From NCBI GenBank assembly GCA_902490735.1, contig CABUFC010000006.1:21258-85257 (forward strand): DNA of 64,000 nt, given 5' to 3'. The position numbers and the translations under genes are program-made. The notes below the pieces were generated by a model. That model was not told the DNA's origin. It saw nothing but the letters and a program-made list of their open reading frames with translations, and ran no database searches. The stretch is from an uncultured Oscillospiraceae bacterium (GTDB lineage: Bacteria; Bacillota; Clostridia; Oscillospirales; Acutalibacteraceae). The stretch's first letter is position 1; the number at the start of each line of letters is the position of its first letter. Positions 35,093 through 43,463 of this stretch are shown in pieces.

Positions 35093-36373
35093 TTATTTAA
35101 TTGCGGCAAAGCCTTTTTCAAGGTCTGCGATTATATCGTCGATATGCTCGGTACCAATAGATAAGCGGATGGTGTTTGGATGTATGTCCTGATCGTTAAG
35201 TTCTTCGGCCGATAACTGTGAGTGTGTAGTTGTAGCCGGGTGAATAACAAGGGATTTTACATCGGCAACATTGGCAAGCAGGCTAAAAATTTCGAGTGCG
35301 TCTATAAATGCATGAGCTTCTTTTTGACCGCCTTTAATATCAAAAGTGAATATCGAACCGCCGCCGTTTGGAAAATACTTTTTGTAAAGGTCATTTTGAG
35401 GATGTGATTTAAGCGACGGGTGATTGATTTTTTCTACAAGCGGATTGTTTGCAAGATATTCGACTACCTTTTTGGTGTTTTCGGCGTGTCGCTCAAGTCT
35501 TAAAGAAAGGGTTTCAATTCCTTGCAAAAGAAGGAAAGCGTTAAACGGAGATATTGCGGCGCCCGTATCGCGAAGCAAAATAGCGCGAATATATGTTACA
35601 AATGCTGCCGGGCCTGCCGCTTCGGCAAAGGATACTCCGTGATAGCTGGGGTTTGGAGCGGCAATTCCCGGGTATTTTTCGGGGGACCAGCTAAATTTTC
35701 CGCTGTCCACAATTATACCGCCGAGTGTTGTTCCGTGTCCGCCGAGAAATTTTGTTGCCGAGTGTACAACTATATCTGCTCCGTGCTCTATTGGGCGGAT
35801 AAGATACGGTGTTCCGAAGGTATTGTCAACCACTAACGGAATGCCGTTTTTATGGGCTATTTCAGCTACAGCGTCTATATCGGGTATATCGCTGCTGGGA
35901 TTGCCGAGTGTTTCAATAAAAATAGCCTTTGTGTTTGTTTTTATAGCGTCTGCAACTTCTTTTAGATTGTGGATATCAACGAAAGTTGTGTCAACACCAA
36001 ATTGTGGCAGGGTATGCGATAAAAGGTTAAAACTGCCTCCGTAAATAGTTTTTTGGGCTACAATGTGGTCGCCTTTTTGAGCCAGCGCTTCTATAGCGTA
36101 TGTTATTGCCGAAGCTCCGGAGGCTACAGCCAGTGCTGCAACGCCGTTTTCAAGTGCGGCAACGCGTTTTTCAAGTACGTCTTGAGTGGCATTTGTTAGT
36201 CGTCCGTAAATGTTGCCGGCATCTGCAAGTCCAAAACGTGCCGCTGCATGGGCGCTGTTATGAAAAACGTATGAAGTCGTTTGATATATCGGAACGGCTC
36301 TGGCGTCGCTTGCAGGATCTGCCTGTTCCTGTCCTACATGAAGTTGAAGTGTTTCAAATTTGTAATTGCTCAT
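35093..36373 (-). CDS. metY: O-acetylhomoserine sulfhydrylase
   Basis: A 426-residue PLP enzyme of the Cys/Met metabolism class that makes homocysteine from O-acetylhomoserine and sulfide. Marks are YQTTSYVF near 30, NIYGRLTNATQDVLEKRVAALE near 53, VDNTFGTPYLIRPIEHGADIVVHSATKFLGGHGT with the PLP-binding Lys in SATK near 208, and the C-terminal SIGTEHIDDIIADL. Some relatives work as cysteine synthases on O-acetylserine. It diverges from an Rrf2 regulator gene, a layout typical of sulfur control. Confidence 0.94.
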   Translation of the reverse strand: MSNYKFETLQLHVGQEQADPASDARAVPIYQTTSYVFHNSAHAAARFGLADAGNIYGRLTNATQDVLEKRVAALENGVAALAVASGASAITYAIEALAQKGDHIVAQKTIYGGSFNLLSHTLPQFGVDTTFVDIHNLKEVADAIKTNTKAIFIETLGNPSSDIPDIDAVAEIAHKNGIPLVVDNTFGTPYLIRPIEHGADIVVHSATKFLGGHGTTLGGIIVDSGKFSWSPEKYPGIAAPNPSYHGVSFAEAAGPAAFVTYIRAILLRDTGAAISPFNAFLLLQGIETLSLRLERHAENTKKVVEYLANNPLVEKINHPSLKSHPQNDLYKKYFPNGGGSIFTFDIKGGQKEAHAFIDALEIFSLLANVADVKSLVIHPATTTHSQLSAEELNDQDIHPNTIRLSIGTEHIDDIIADLEKGFAAIK

Positions 36374-36509
36374 TTTTGTTCTCCTTTTGCTTCGTTGCGT
36401 TAATTTTAACGCCGAAATTTTTATTTGTCCAATATGTAAATTTAATATTTGGATATAGATTAAAACTATTACTGCACGCCAAGGTATTTTTTAATCCTTT
36501 TTTACATGC

Positions 36510-36542
36510 TTGTAATCCTACTAAATATATGGTATTATTAGT
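36510..36542 (+). promoter_or_regulatory. Promoter and candidate operator of the Rrf2 gene
   Basis: TTGTAA (36510-36515) and TATTAT (36533-36538) are spaced 17 bases and lie 28 bases before the rrf2 start. TACTAA at about 36519 and TTAGTA ending at about 36542 form an inverted pair spanning the -10 box, a plausible self-regulatory site. The match to a known CymR or IscR operator was not established. Confidence 0.5.
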
Positions 36543-36565
36543 ATATAAAGTATTTGAGGTGAAAA

Positions 36566-37003
36566 ATGCGAGTTTCAACTAAAGGACGATATGCTCTGCG
36601 AATGTTTATTGACCTTGCTGAGCATCAAAACGGCGGATATGTATCGTTAAAAGACATTGCAGAACGCCAAAACATATCTAAAAAATATCTTGAACAAATT
36701 ATACCTATTTTTAATCAGTCGGATCTTCTTCGTGCAAACCGCGGCTCACAGGGAGGTTATATGCTTGCACGATCTCCTGAAAAATGTACTGTAGGTGAGA
36801 TTTTGAGGCTTACGGAAGGCTCGCTTTCTCCGGTTGACTGTGTTGATCAGAACCCATGTGAATGTGAACGCAGCGCAACATGTGCGACGCTTCCTGTTTG
36901 GCGGGGATTATCTAAAGTGATAAATGAGTACCTGGACAGTATTACCTTGCAAGATATTATTGATAAAAATCGCGAAAAAGAAACTTTTAACTATATTATT
37001 TAA
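36566..37003 (+). CDS. Rrf2-family transcriptional regulator (CymR/IscR type)
   Basis: A 145-residue winged-helix regulator. The start MRVSTKGRYALRMFIDLAEHQNGGYVSLKDIAERQNISKKYLEQI is classic for the family. The effector region has four cysteines in VDCVDQNPCECERSATCATLPVW (about residues 92-114), a spacing like the 2Fe-2S site of IscR rather than the cluster-free CymR. A GAGGTG site fixes the start. Divergence from metY suggests control of cysteine or methionine supply or of iron-sulfur status. Confidence 0.9.
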   Translation: MRVSTKGRYALRMFIDLAEHQNGGYVSLKDIAERQNISKKYLEQIIPIFNQSDLLRANRGSQGGYMLARSPEKCTVGEILRLTEGSLSPVDCVDQNPCECERSATCATLPVWRGLSKVINEYLDSITLQDIIDKNREKETFNYII

Positions 37004-37015
37004 AATTTTTATGCG

Positions 37016-37038
37016 GCGCCTTCGGGCGCTTTTTATTT
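37016..37038 (+). terminator. Terminator after the Rrf2 gene
   Basis: GCGCC, a TTC loop, GGCGC and then TTTTTATTTTTT. Compact stem with a strong T run. Confidence 0.85.
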
Positions 37039-37158
37039 TTTACAAAACCTATAAGTTTTATAGGTATTATATCATTGTTATACCGGTTTGTCAATACTTT
37101 ACTTGTAATGGATTTAAAAATAAAATCATATAAAATTAATACAAGTTTTATGTTAAAA

Positions 37159-37257
37159 GCCGTGATAAGCATAGCGCGAAAAACCGCACACGCCTAAAGC
37201 ATATGCGTTTTAGGTCGCAGAATTTATCGGAAAGCTAATTTTAGCGCTATGAACGGC
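37159..37257 (+). ncRNA. Candidate structured leader RNA upstream of the M15 peptidase gene
   Basis: The 355-base gap before the peptidase gene has no ordinary gene but contains a nested stem. GCCGT (37159-37163) pairs with ACGGC (37253-37257). Inside it, CATAGCGC (37170-37177) pairs perfectly with GCGCTATG (37244-37251). An apical CCTAAAGC...GCGTTTTAGG hairpin lies at 37193-37214. The conserved-looking GGAAAGCTAAT sits just before the closing strand. Position before a wall peptidase recalls c-di-AMP (ydaO) riboswitches, but I cannot find that class's other boxes, so the class is left open. Confidence 0.4.
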
Positions 37258-37314
37258 AAAAGCACAGGAAATCTTGTTGGATTTTCGAGTATTTTAACGA
37301 AGGAGGGGCGAAAT

Positions 37315-37356
37315 TTGCCCGCAAAAATCGGGTTTGGATATTCGCGAAATGCTTAA
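37315..37356 (+). CDS. Possible 13-residue leader peptide coupled to the M15 gene
   Basis: A strong ribosome site AAGGAGG (near 37300) is 52 bases away from the M15 start but eight bases before a TTG at 37315. That TTG opens MPAKIGFGYSRNA and stops with TAA at 37354-37356, two bases before the M15 ATG. The M15 gene has no ribosome site of its own, so ribosomes finishing this peptide probably start it. Seen: the site, frame and spacing. Inferred: that it is translated. Confidence 0.45.
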   Translation: MPAKIGFGYSRNA

Positions 37357-37358
37357 GT

Positions 37359-38000
37359 ATGATTAAAAGCTACAAAAAGGGCAAAGCCACACAAATTTCT
37401 GACCATTTTAAATCTACCGAATTTGACTGCAAGGGAGACGGTTGCTGCAGTACCACGAAAGTCGACACAGAACTGATAGATGATTTGGAACGCATACGCA
37501 ACCATTTTAGAAGACCGGTTTATATTAATAGCGGGTACCGCTGTACAAAGCACAATAAAGATGTAGGCGGTTCCGGCGGCAGCAAGCATTTAAACGGTAT
37601 GGCGGCAGATATAAGGGTAAAAGACGTAAAACCCGAAACAGTTGCAAAATACGCTGAATTTATAGGGATGAAGGGTATAGGGCTTTACAGTAATTACGTG
37701 CATGTAGATACAAGAACGAAAAAGTTTTTTTGGAAAACATCAAAACAAACTCCGGTTACTACATTTGGAGGTACTTGCCCGTATAGCGAGCCCAAAGTTT
37801 CGGTAAGAAAAGGGGATAGAGGCAACAATGTGCGTTGGTGCCAATGGATGTTAAATTTTTGCGGATACAACTGCGGTAAGGTGGACGGAATTGCCGGGCC
37901 TAAATTTGTTTCGGCAACCAAAAAATTCCAAAAATCACGCGGGTTAACGGTCGATGGCATCATAGGTAAAAAAACACGTGCGGCACTTAAAAACTGGTAA
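37359..38000 (+). CDS. M15 peptidoglycan peptidase with peptidoglycan-binding domain
   Basis: A 213-residue protein without signal peptide. The M15A-like catalytic domain (residues about 15-125) has VYINSGYRCTKHNKDVGGSGGSKHLNGMAADIRV and YVHVDTR, giving the zinc set His-x6-Asp and His. It is followed by a PG_binding_1 domain (about 140-213: VRKGDRGNNVRWCQWML, KKFQKSRGLTVDGIIGKKTRAAL). This architecture is common in phage endolysins and clostridial wall enzymes. No holin or phage genes accompany it, so an endolysin remnant and a resident D,D- or L,D-peptidase are both possible. Confidence 0.88.
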   Translation: MIKSYKKGKATQISDHFKSTEFDCKGDGCCSTTKVDTELIDDLERIRNHFRRPVYINSGYRCTKHNKDVGGSGGSKHLNGMAADIRVKDVKPETVAKYAEFIGMKGIGLYSNYVHVDTRTKKFFWKTSKQTPVTTFGGTCPYSEPKVSVRKGDRGNNVRWCQWMLNFCGYNCGKVDGIAGPKFVSATKKFQKSRGLTVDGIIGKKTRAALKNW

Positions 38001-38043
38001 TAAGACGATTGTTTAAAAAAATTAAAAAAATTTGTGAAAAATC

Positions 38044-38071
38044 TTGAAATTTTTATAATTTGGATTATAAT
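38044..38071 (+). promoter_or_regulatory. Promoter of the small XRE regulator gene
   Basis: TTGAAA (38044-38049) and TATAAT (38066-38071) are 16 bases apart, 36 bases before the start codon. Confidence 0.65.
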
Positions 38072-38106
38072 AAAAATAACAAAGGAATAATTTACGAGGT
38101 GCTCAA

Positions 38107-38403
38107 ATGACAATCGGTCAGCGGATTAAAGAATTAAGAAAACAAAAAGGAATTTCCAGACAGCAATTCCAAAAAGAAACCGGAATAGGAACTAACACAC
38201 AGTTTTCGTGGGAATCTGATAAAACTTTTCCTAATGCCAAAAGCTTAGAATTGTTAGCCGATTATTATGGTGTTTCTATTGATTACATAATGTTAAGATC
38301 ACCTCACGTTGAAAACCGATTATTAGAAGTTTCTGAAAAGATTATCGAAGAACAGCAGAGCATTTGTAGTATGTTAGAGCAAACTCAGAGGAAAAGCCTT
38401 TAG
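38107..38403 (+). CDS. Small XRE-family HTH regulator
   Basis: A 98-residue protein with a Cro/CI-type helix-turn-helix in its first 60 residues (IGQRIKELRKQKGISRQQFQKETGI...LELLADYYGVSIDYIM). A short Glu/Gln-rich helix follows that may dimerise. GAGGTG precedes the start. It has its own promoter and no obvious target next to it; the M55 gene 95 bases on may be one. It is only distantly similar to the XRE repressor at 57863. Confidence 0.88.
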   Translation: MTIGQRIKELRKQKGISRQQFQKETGIGTNTQFSWESDKTFPNAKSLELLADYYGVSIDYIMLRSPHVENRLLEVSEKIIEEQQSICSMLEQTQRKSL

Positions 38404-38497
38404 TAACAAGAATACATCTATTGTAACTTTTTTAGTATTGCTATTGTGATTTTTATATGATATGTTTAGTATGGAATATAAATTTAGAGGTGTTAAA

Positions 38498-39301
38498 ATG
38501 GGTGGTAAATTCTGTATCAGCGTTGACCTTGAAGGTGTAGCCTGTGTGTCGGGCAGCGGCGGAAAAGGGTTATCTTGCGAATCGGTTAGTTATTCTTTTG
38601 CCGCAAAGCAAGCCACGCGCGAGGCGGATGCTGCAGCACGGGCATTATTCGATTGCGGCGCTTGTGAGGTTATAATTTGGGATAGCCACGGAACCGGTGT
38701 AAATCTTGATTATGATGCTTTCGACAAGCGCTGTAAGTTCGCTATAGGTGCCGGAAGTCGCATAAGATTTCCCGGGGTGGACAGCAGCTTTGACGGAGTC
38801 TTGTTTATCGGTTATCATGCGTATGATACTGAAAAAGCTACGTTATCCCATGTTTTTTCTTCGTCGGCCAATGCTTCACATTTAATTAACGGTGAACCTG
38901 TGGGCGAGCTTCAGTTTGACGCGGCTATTGCCGGTAAACGCGGAGTAAAAACCTTATTTGTAGCGTCGGATGATATTTGTATTTCACAAAGCATAAAAAG
39001 CTTTCCTTGGGCAAAAACCGTTGTAACTAAAGAATCTCTTGCATGGAACAGCTGTTTAAGCCGCCATCCTGCTGCTGTTGTGGAGGAAATATATAAAAAA
39101 GTATGCGAGGCTGTCGCACAAATAGACAGTATGAAAGAATATAAAATTAAAGAACCGTTTGAGCTTACGGTTTCTTACAAGCATATTGATATCGCTCAAA
39201 GGTGTAATTTGCATAGCATTGATAATAAACCGTTCGAAATAGTCGATGCATATACAAGAAAAGGCGTTTTAGCAGATATCGAAGATTATTTTTTATATTA
39301 A
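38498..39301 (+). CDS. M55 D-aminopeptidase (DppA-like)
   Basis: A 267-residue zinc peptidase of the DppA family that releases D-amino acids from peptides such as D-Ala-D-Ala. The family start CISVDLEGVACVSG carries the conserved Asp and Glu zinc ligands. It is followed by DCGACEVIIWDSHGTGVNLDYD and GVLFIGYHA, and NGEPVGELQFDAAIAGKRGV near 140. AGAGGTG points to ATG 38498. A role in recycling wall peptides fits the M15 peptidase just upstream, though they are separate units. Confidence 0.85.
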   Translation: MGGKFCISVDLEGVACVSGSGGKGLSCESVSYSFAAKQATREADAAARALFDCGACEVIIWDSHGTGVNLDYDAFDKRCKFAIGAGSRIRFPGVDSSFDGVLFIGYHAYDTEKATLSHVFSSSANASHLINGEPVGELQFDAAIAGKRGVKTLFVASDDICISQSIKSFPWAKTVVTKESLAWNSCLSRHPAAVVEEIYKKVCEAVAQIDSMKEYKIKEPFELTVSYKHIDIAQRCNLHSIDNKPFEIVDAYTRKGVLADIEDYFLY

Positions 39302-39305
39302 TTAT

Positions 39306-39332
39306 CGGCGGCCTCATGGTCGCCGTTTTTTT
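39306..39332 (+). terminator. Terminator after the M55 gene
   Basis: CGGCGGCC, a TCAT loop, GGTCGCCG (one G-T pair) and seven T residues. Confidence 0.9.
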
Positions 39333-39423
39333 AATTGCAAAAAGTGCCGTTAAATGTTATAATTATAAAAACATTTAAATAAATTATTTATAGTAGCCTA
39401 AAAACTATATAAAGGAGAAAAAC

Positions 39424-40065
39424 ATGATTTGGTTAAAAGTTTTGGTTCGTGCGTTTCTTGCGGTACTGATAGGCAGTTTAATCGGTAGTGAAAGGGCACG
39501 TCATGGCCGTGCGGCCGGAATGCGTACGCATATTCTGGTTTGCCTTGGAGCGGCGCTAACTTCTATGACAAGCATGTACGTAGCCAATGTTCTTTTAAAT
39601 AACGGTGATGTTTTTCGTATTCCGGCGCAGGTAGTATCTGGCATAGGCTTTTTGGGCGCTGGTATGATAATACTTAAGAATAATACTGTTATTACCGGCC
39701 TTACTACGGCTGCCGGCGTTTGGGCAACCGGCGTTATCGGTATTGCCATAGGCTATGGTTTTTACGAAGGCGCTATTATTGTAGCGGCATTTTGCCTTAT
39801 TTCTATTGTTTTGCTTGCTAAATTTAAAAAGTTAAAGAAAAACACAGAGCTTATATATATTGAAATTGATGATATGTATAAGGCAAACAAAATAATTGAT
39901 GACATAGCAAGCAGAATACATGTTGATTTTACGCACCAAATAGTTCCCCCTAAGAGCGGCAACAGCGACCATATCGGTATAAATATTTTGGTCGAAAAAG
40001 ATATAGAATTTGGCATAAACAGTTTACTTGATATTGAAAATATTGTCTTTGTTGAGGCACAGTAA
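39424..40065 (+). CDS. MgtC/SapB-family membrane protein
   Basis: A 213-residue protein with about five membrane helices in the first 140 residues and a small cytosolic C-terminal domain. Family marks are LIGSLIGSERARHGRAAGMRTHILVCLGAALTSM near 17-50 and GIGFLGAGMIILKNNTVITGLTTAAGVWATGVIGIAIGYG near 72-111. MgtC proteins are tied to magnesium limitation and membrane energetics. The gene stands alone between two terminators; a GGAG site precedes the ATG. Confidence 0.92.
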   Translation: MIWLKVLVRAFLAVLIGSLIGSERARHGRAAGMRTHILVCLGAALTSMTSMYVANVLLNNGDVFRIPAQVVSGIGFLGAGMIILKNNTVITGLTTAAGVWATGVIGIAIGYGFYEGAIIVAAFCLISIVLLAKFKKLKKNTELIYIEIDDMYKANKIIDDIASRIHVDFTHQIVPPKSGNSDHIGINILVEKDIEFGINSLLDIENIVFVEAQ

Positions 40066-40122
40066 TTTAAGCAAAGCGCAAAATTAGTCTGCTAAAATCA
40101 AAGCTCAGATATATGCGCAATT

Positions 40123-40148
40123 AAGCCCGGAAAAATTTTTCCGGGCTT
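40123..40148 (+). terminator. Terminator after the mgtC-like gene
   Basis: AAGCCCGG, an A/T-rich centre and CCGGGCTT followed by TTC. A perfect palindrome, just upstream of the capE promoter. Confidence 0.85.
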
Positions 40149-40156
40149 TTCATTTA

Positions 40157-40185
40157 TTGACATTTAATTGATTATATTATATAAT
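40157..40185 (+). promoter_or_regulatory. Consensus sigma-A promoter of the cap operon
   Basis: TTGACA (40157-40162) and TATAAT (40180-40185) match consensus exactly with a 17-base spacer, 32 bases before capE. It implies strong, probably unregulated basal expression of the UDP-sugar genes. Confidence 0.9.
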
Positions 40186-40217
40186 CTATAAGAAAAAATT
40201 TTTTGAGGAGAATTGTC

Positions 40218-41273
40218 ATGTCAGTTTTTGATGGAAAGACTATAATGATAACCGGCGGCACGGGTTCTTTTGGAAATGCAGTACTAAATAGATTTTTAAA
40301 TACCGATATAGCTGAAATAAGAATTTTTTCTAGAGACGAAAAAAAGCAGGACGATATGCGTCATGAATTTCAGTCTAAAATGCCGGATTATGCCGAAAAG
40401 ATTAAATTTTTTATCGGTGACGTAAGAGATATTTCATCTATTAAAAACGCAATTCACGGCGTTGACTATATTTTCCACGCGGCCGCGCTAAAACAGGTGC
40501 CCTCGTGTGAGTTTTTCCCAATGGAAGCAGTAAAAACCAATGTTCTCGGTACAGATAATCTTTTAACTGCGGCAATAGAGGAAGGCGTTAAAACCGTTAT
40601 ATGCCTTTCAACCGATAAAGCCGCCTATCCTGTAAACGCCATGGGTACCAGCAAATCTATGATGGAAAAAGTAATTATTGCAAAATCAAGAATGGTTTCC
40701 CCCGAAAAAACAAAGATTTGTTGTACACGTTACGGTAACGTTATGTGCTCTCGCGGCAGTGTAATTCCTCTTTGGATAGATCAAATCAAACACGGCAACC
40801 CAATTACAATAACCGATCCTTCGATGACAAGATTTATTATGTCTTTAGACGAAGCGGTTGATCTTGTGCTTTATGCGTTCGAAAACGGTGTTTCCGGTGA
40901 TATTCTTGTTCAAAAAGCACCTGCATGTACAATTAAAACACAGGCGGAAGCTGTGCTTGAGATTTTTGATAAAGAGCATAAAAGCGAAATTAAAACTATT
41001 GGTATACGCCACGGCGAAAAAATGTATGAAACTCTTCTTACAAACGAGGAGTGCGCACATGCAATAGATATGGGCAATTTTTACAGAGTACCCTCCGATA
41101 AGCGCGATCTTAATTATGATAAATATTTCAGCAAAGGGGATACCGCAAGAAGTACCCTCCACGAGTTCGATTCTAATAACACGAAGCATTTATCTGTTGA
41201 GGAAGTTAAAGAAAAAATACTGTCCTTGCAGTATATAAAAGACGAACTCGCAAAAATAGAGGATAAACAATGA
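40218..41273 (+). CDS. capE: UDP-GlcNAc 4,6-dehydratase/5-epimerase (CapE type)
   Basis: The first enzyme of UDP-N-acetyl-L-fucosamine synthesis. An extended SDR with the nucleotide loop ITGGTGSFGNAVLN near residue 12, HAAALKQVPSCEFFPMEAVKTNVLGT near 85, and the catalytic segment LSTDKAAYPVNAMGTSKSMMEK near 125-146. There the usual Tyr of YxxxK is replaced by Met, as in CapE. GGAG precedes ATG 40218. Its stop overlaps the capF start (ATGA). Confidence 0.9.
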   Translation: MSVFDGKTIMITGGTGSFGNAVLNRFLNTDIAEIRIFSRDEKKQDDMRHEFQSKMPDYAEKIKFFIGDVRDISSIKNAIHGVDYIFHAAALKQVPSCEFFPMEAVKTNVLGTDNLLTAAIEEGVKTVICLSTDKAAYPVNAMGTSKSMMEKVIIAKSRMVSPEKTKICCTRYGNVMCSRGSVIPLWIDQIKHGNPITITDPSMTRFIMSLDEAVDLVLYAFENGVSGDILVQKAPACTIKTQAEAVLEIFDKEHKSEIKTIGIRHGEKMYETLLTNEECAHAIDMGNFYRVPSDKRDLNYDKYFSKGDTARSTLHEFDSNNTKHLSVEEVKEKILSLQYIKDELAKIEDKQ

Positions 41274-42469
41274 ATATTTTAGTGACGGGTGCTAAAGGTT
41301 TTGTTGGCAAAAATTTAGTAGAATCACTTAAAACTATAAAAGATGGACGGAATAAAACCCGTCCAAATCTTGTAATTGACGATATTTACACCTATGATAT
41401 AGATTCAACGCTTAATGAACTTGAATTTGCCGCGAAAAACGCGGATTTTGTGTTTAATCTTGCAGGCGTAAATAGGCCAAAAGACGAAAAAGAGTTTTTA
41501 AAAGGCAACTTTGGTTTTGCAAGCACGCTTTTAAACACATTGCAAAAATACAACAACTGTTGTCCGGTTATGCTTTCTTCTTCTATTCAGGCTACTCTTA
41601 TAGGCAGATATGCCGATGGAGAATACGGCAAAAGCAAAAAAGCGGGCGAAGACCTGTTTTTTGAGTATTCTAAAAAAACCGGCGCTAAAGTTTTAATATA
41701 CAGATTTCCAAATCTTTTCGGCAAATGGTGCAGACCTAATTATAATAGTGCAGTTGCAACTTTTTGCAATAACATAGCTAACGATTTGCCGATAACGGTA
41801 AATGACCCGAATTTCGAGCTTGAGCTTTTATATATTGATGATCTTGTTGATGAAATGCTTGACGCACTTGAAAACAAGGAACATCATTGCGAGTTTAACG
41901 GCGTTGATACTGTTTTTTGCAAAGACGGAAGATTTTGCGCTGCTATGCATTCTCACAAGGTTACGCTAGGCAGAATTGTAGAACTTTTGCATCAATTTGA
42001 GGATCAGCGCAAAACTCTTATTATGCCGGAAATCCCATACGGCAGCTTTGAAAAAAAGCTTTACTCAACTTTTCTTTCGTATTTGCCGTATGAAAAAACC
42101 GCATTTGACCTTAAAATGAATGTTGACGAAAGAGGATCGTTTACAGAACTTTTAAAAACAAACAATTGCGGGCAAATATCTGTAAACATCTCAAAACCGG
42201 GCATTACAAAAGGTGAGCACTGGCACAATACAAAATGGGAATTCTTTATAGTGGTTAAAGGCCATGCTTTAATTGAACAGCGTAAAATAGGTTCTGATGA
42301 AATTATTAGCTTTGACGTTTCAGGCGATAGAATCCAGGCTGTTCATATGCTTCCGGGGTACACTCATAATATTAAGAATTTATCTAAAGATGAGGATTTG
42401 ATTACTTTAATGTGGGCAAATGAATGTTTTGACCCGAAAGCTCCGGATACATTCTTTGAAAAGGTATAA
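41270..42469 (+). CDS. capF: Bifunctional CapF reductase (SDR plus cupin)
   Basis: The third-step enzyme in UDP-L-FucNAc synthesis. The N-terminal Rossmann reductase has MNILVTGAKGFVGKN (residues 1-15) and GEYGKSKKAGEDLFFEYSKKTG with the Tyr-x3-Lys pair near 125. The C-terminal cupin domain (about 285-395) carries GEHWHNTKWEFF and MLPGYTHNIKN, which supply metal-binding His and Glu. The length of 399 and domain order are those of CapF. Confidence 0.92.
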   Translation: MNILVTGAKGFVGKNLVESLKTIKDGRNKTRPNLVIDDIYTYDIDSTLNELEFAAKNADFVFNLAGVNRPKDEKEFLKGNFGFASTLLNTLQKYNNCCPVMLSSSIQATLIGRYADGEYGKSKKAGEDLFFEYSKKTGAKVLIYRFPNLFGKWCRPNYNSAVATFCNNIANDLPITVNDPNFELELLYIDDLVDEMLDALENKEHHCEFNGVDTVFCKDGRFCAAMHSHKVTLGRIVELLHQFEDQRKTLIMPEIPYGSFEKKLYSTFLSYLPYEKTAFDLKMNVDERGSFTELLKTNNCGQISVNISKPGITKGEHWHNTKWEFFIVVKGHALIEQRKIGSDEIISFDVSGDRIQAVHMLPGYTHNIKNLSKDEDLITLMWANECFDPKAPDTFFEKV

Positions 42470-42473
42470 TAAC

Positions 42474-43463
42474 ATGGAATCAAAGCAACTTATTACTATT
42501 GATCAAAGTAATTGCCTTAAGGGCATTTTTGCAATTTCCATACTCATTCACCATATATTTCAGTTAACAACGATTGATAACGGAACCATCATATCGATTG
42601 TAATGCATTATTTGGGATTTTTAGGAATAGCTTTGTTTTTCTTTTTAACCGGTTACGGGCTTTATACTTCGCTTAGACAAAAACCGGATTATATTTCAAA
42701 TTTCCCCAAAAAACGACTGCTGCCTTTTTATTGCCAAGTTATTTTCTTTATGCTTGTATATATTCTTTTAAACTTAATTAAGCACGGCGGTTTTGATTTA
42801 TGGAAAATACTTACAACTTTAACAGTCGGAAGCTCCTTAATAGGCTTTGGATGGTTTTTTCAAGACATTTTTGTTGTATATCTGTTGTTCTATTTAACCT
42901 TTAGGTTTATAAAAAACAGAAAAGCCGCATTTTTAACATTTACTGCACTTATTGTGGTTTTTTCGGTTGTTTGTCAAATTTTAAATATAAGGCAAATTAA
43001 TAGGCAGTTTACTTTACCGGTAGCTTTAGGAATGCTTTTTTGTCATTATGAAGATAAAATAGCAGACTTTTTAAAGAACAGTAAACATTATTGGTTTTTA
43101 GTGCTTTCGCTTTTGGCGCTTTTTTGCTTGAATTTCATCCCGTTTGCAAAGATTCCGCTTCTTTTTATTGTTCAGTTTGTTTTGTACGTAATATCGTCGT
43201 CTGCATTTTGTTTAATCATAGTTTTATTAATCCAAAAAGTTAGAATTACATTTGCCGTAACGCGGTTTTTGGGAAAGTATTTTTTAGAAATTTACGCATT
43301 TCAGTCGGTCGTGTTCAATATATGTGCAGGTTTAAAACCGGTAAACGAATTGCTGTATATAATAGTGATGATTATTGGTACCGTTTTGTTGGCAGTAGTT
43401 GTTCATCCGGTTGTTAAGGGAATAAACACTCTTGTAAAAGGAGAAAAAATATGGAAAAAATAA
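42474..43463 (+). CDS. Acyltransferase-3 family membrane protein
   Basis: A 329-residue membrane protein with about ten hydrophobic helices. LKGIFAISILIHHIF near residue 15 carries the family's His-containing first-helix motif, and LGIALFFFLTGYGLYTS near 48 follows. These enzymes O-acetylate surface sugars. It is inserted between capF and capG, so the FucNAc-containing glycan or its carrier is the likely target. The ATG at 42474 is four bases after the capF stop; the in-frame ATG further upstream lies inside capF. Confidence 0.88.
   Translation: MESKQLITIDQSNCLKGIFAISILIHHIFQLTTIDNGTIISIVMHYLGFLGIALFFFLTGYGLYTSLRQKPDYISNFPKKRLLPFYCQVIFFMLVYILLNLIKHGGFDLWKILTTLTVGSSLIGFGWFFQDIFVVYLLFYLTFRFIKNRKAAFLTFTALIVVFSVVCQILNIRQINRQFTLPVALGMLFCHYEDKIADFLKNSKHYWFLVLSLLALFCLNFIPFAKIPLLFIVQFVLYVISSSAFCLIIVLLIQKVRITFAVTRFLGKYFLEIYAFQSVVFNICAGLKPVNELLYIIVMIIGTVLLAVVVHPVVKGINTLVKGEKIWKK

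Noticed and set aside
37140..37300. Firm assignment as a c-di-AMP (ydaO) riboswitch
   Set aside because: Only an AGCTAA-like segment and the genomic context fit; the other conserved boxes were not found.
37359..38403. Prophage remnant made of the endolysin-like M15 protein and XRE regulator
   Set aside because: No holin, structural, integrase or terminase genes nearby, and flanking genes are ordinary chromosomal ones.
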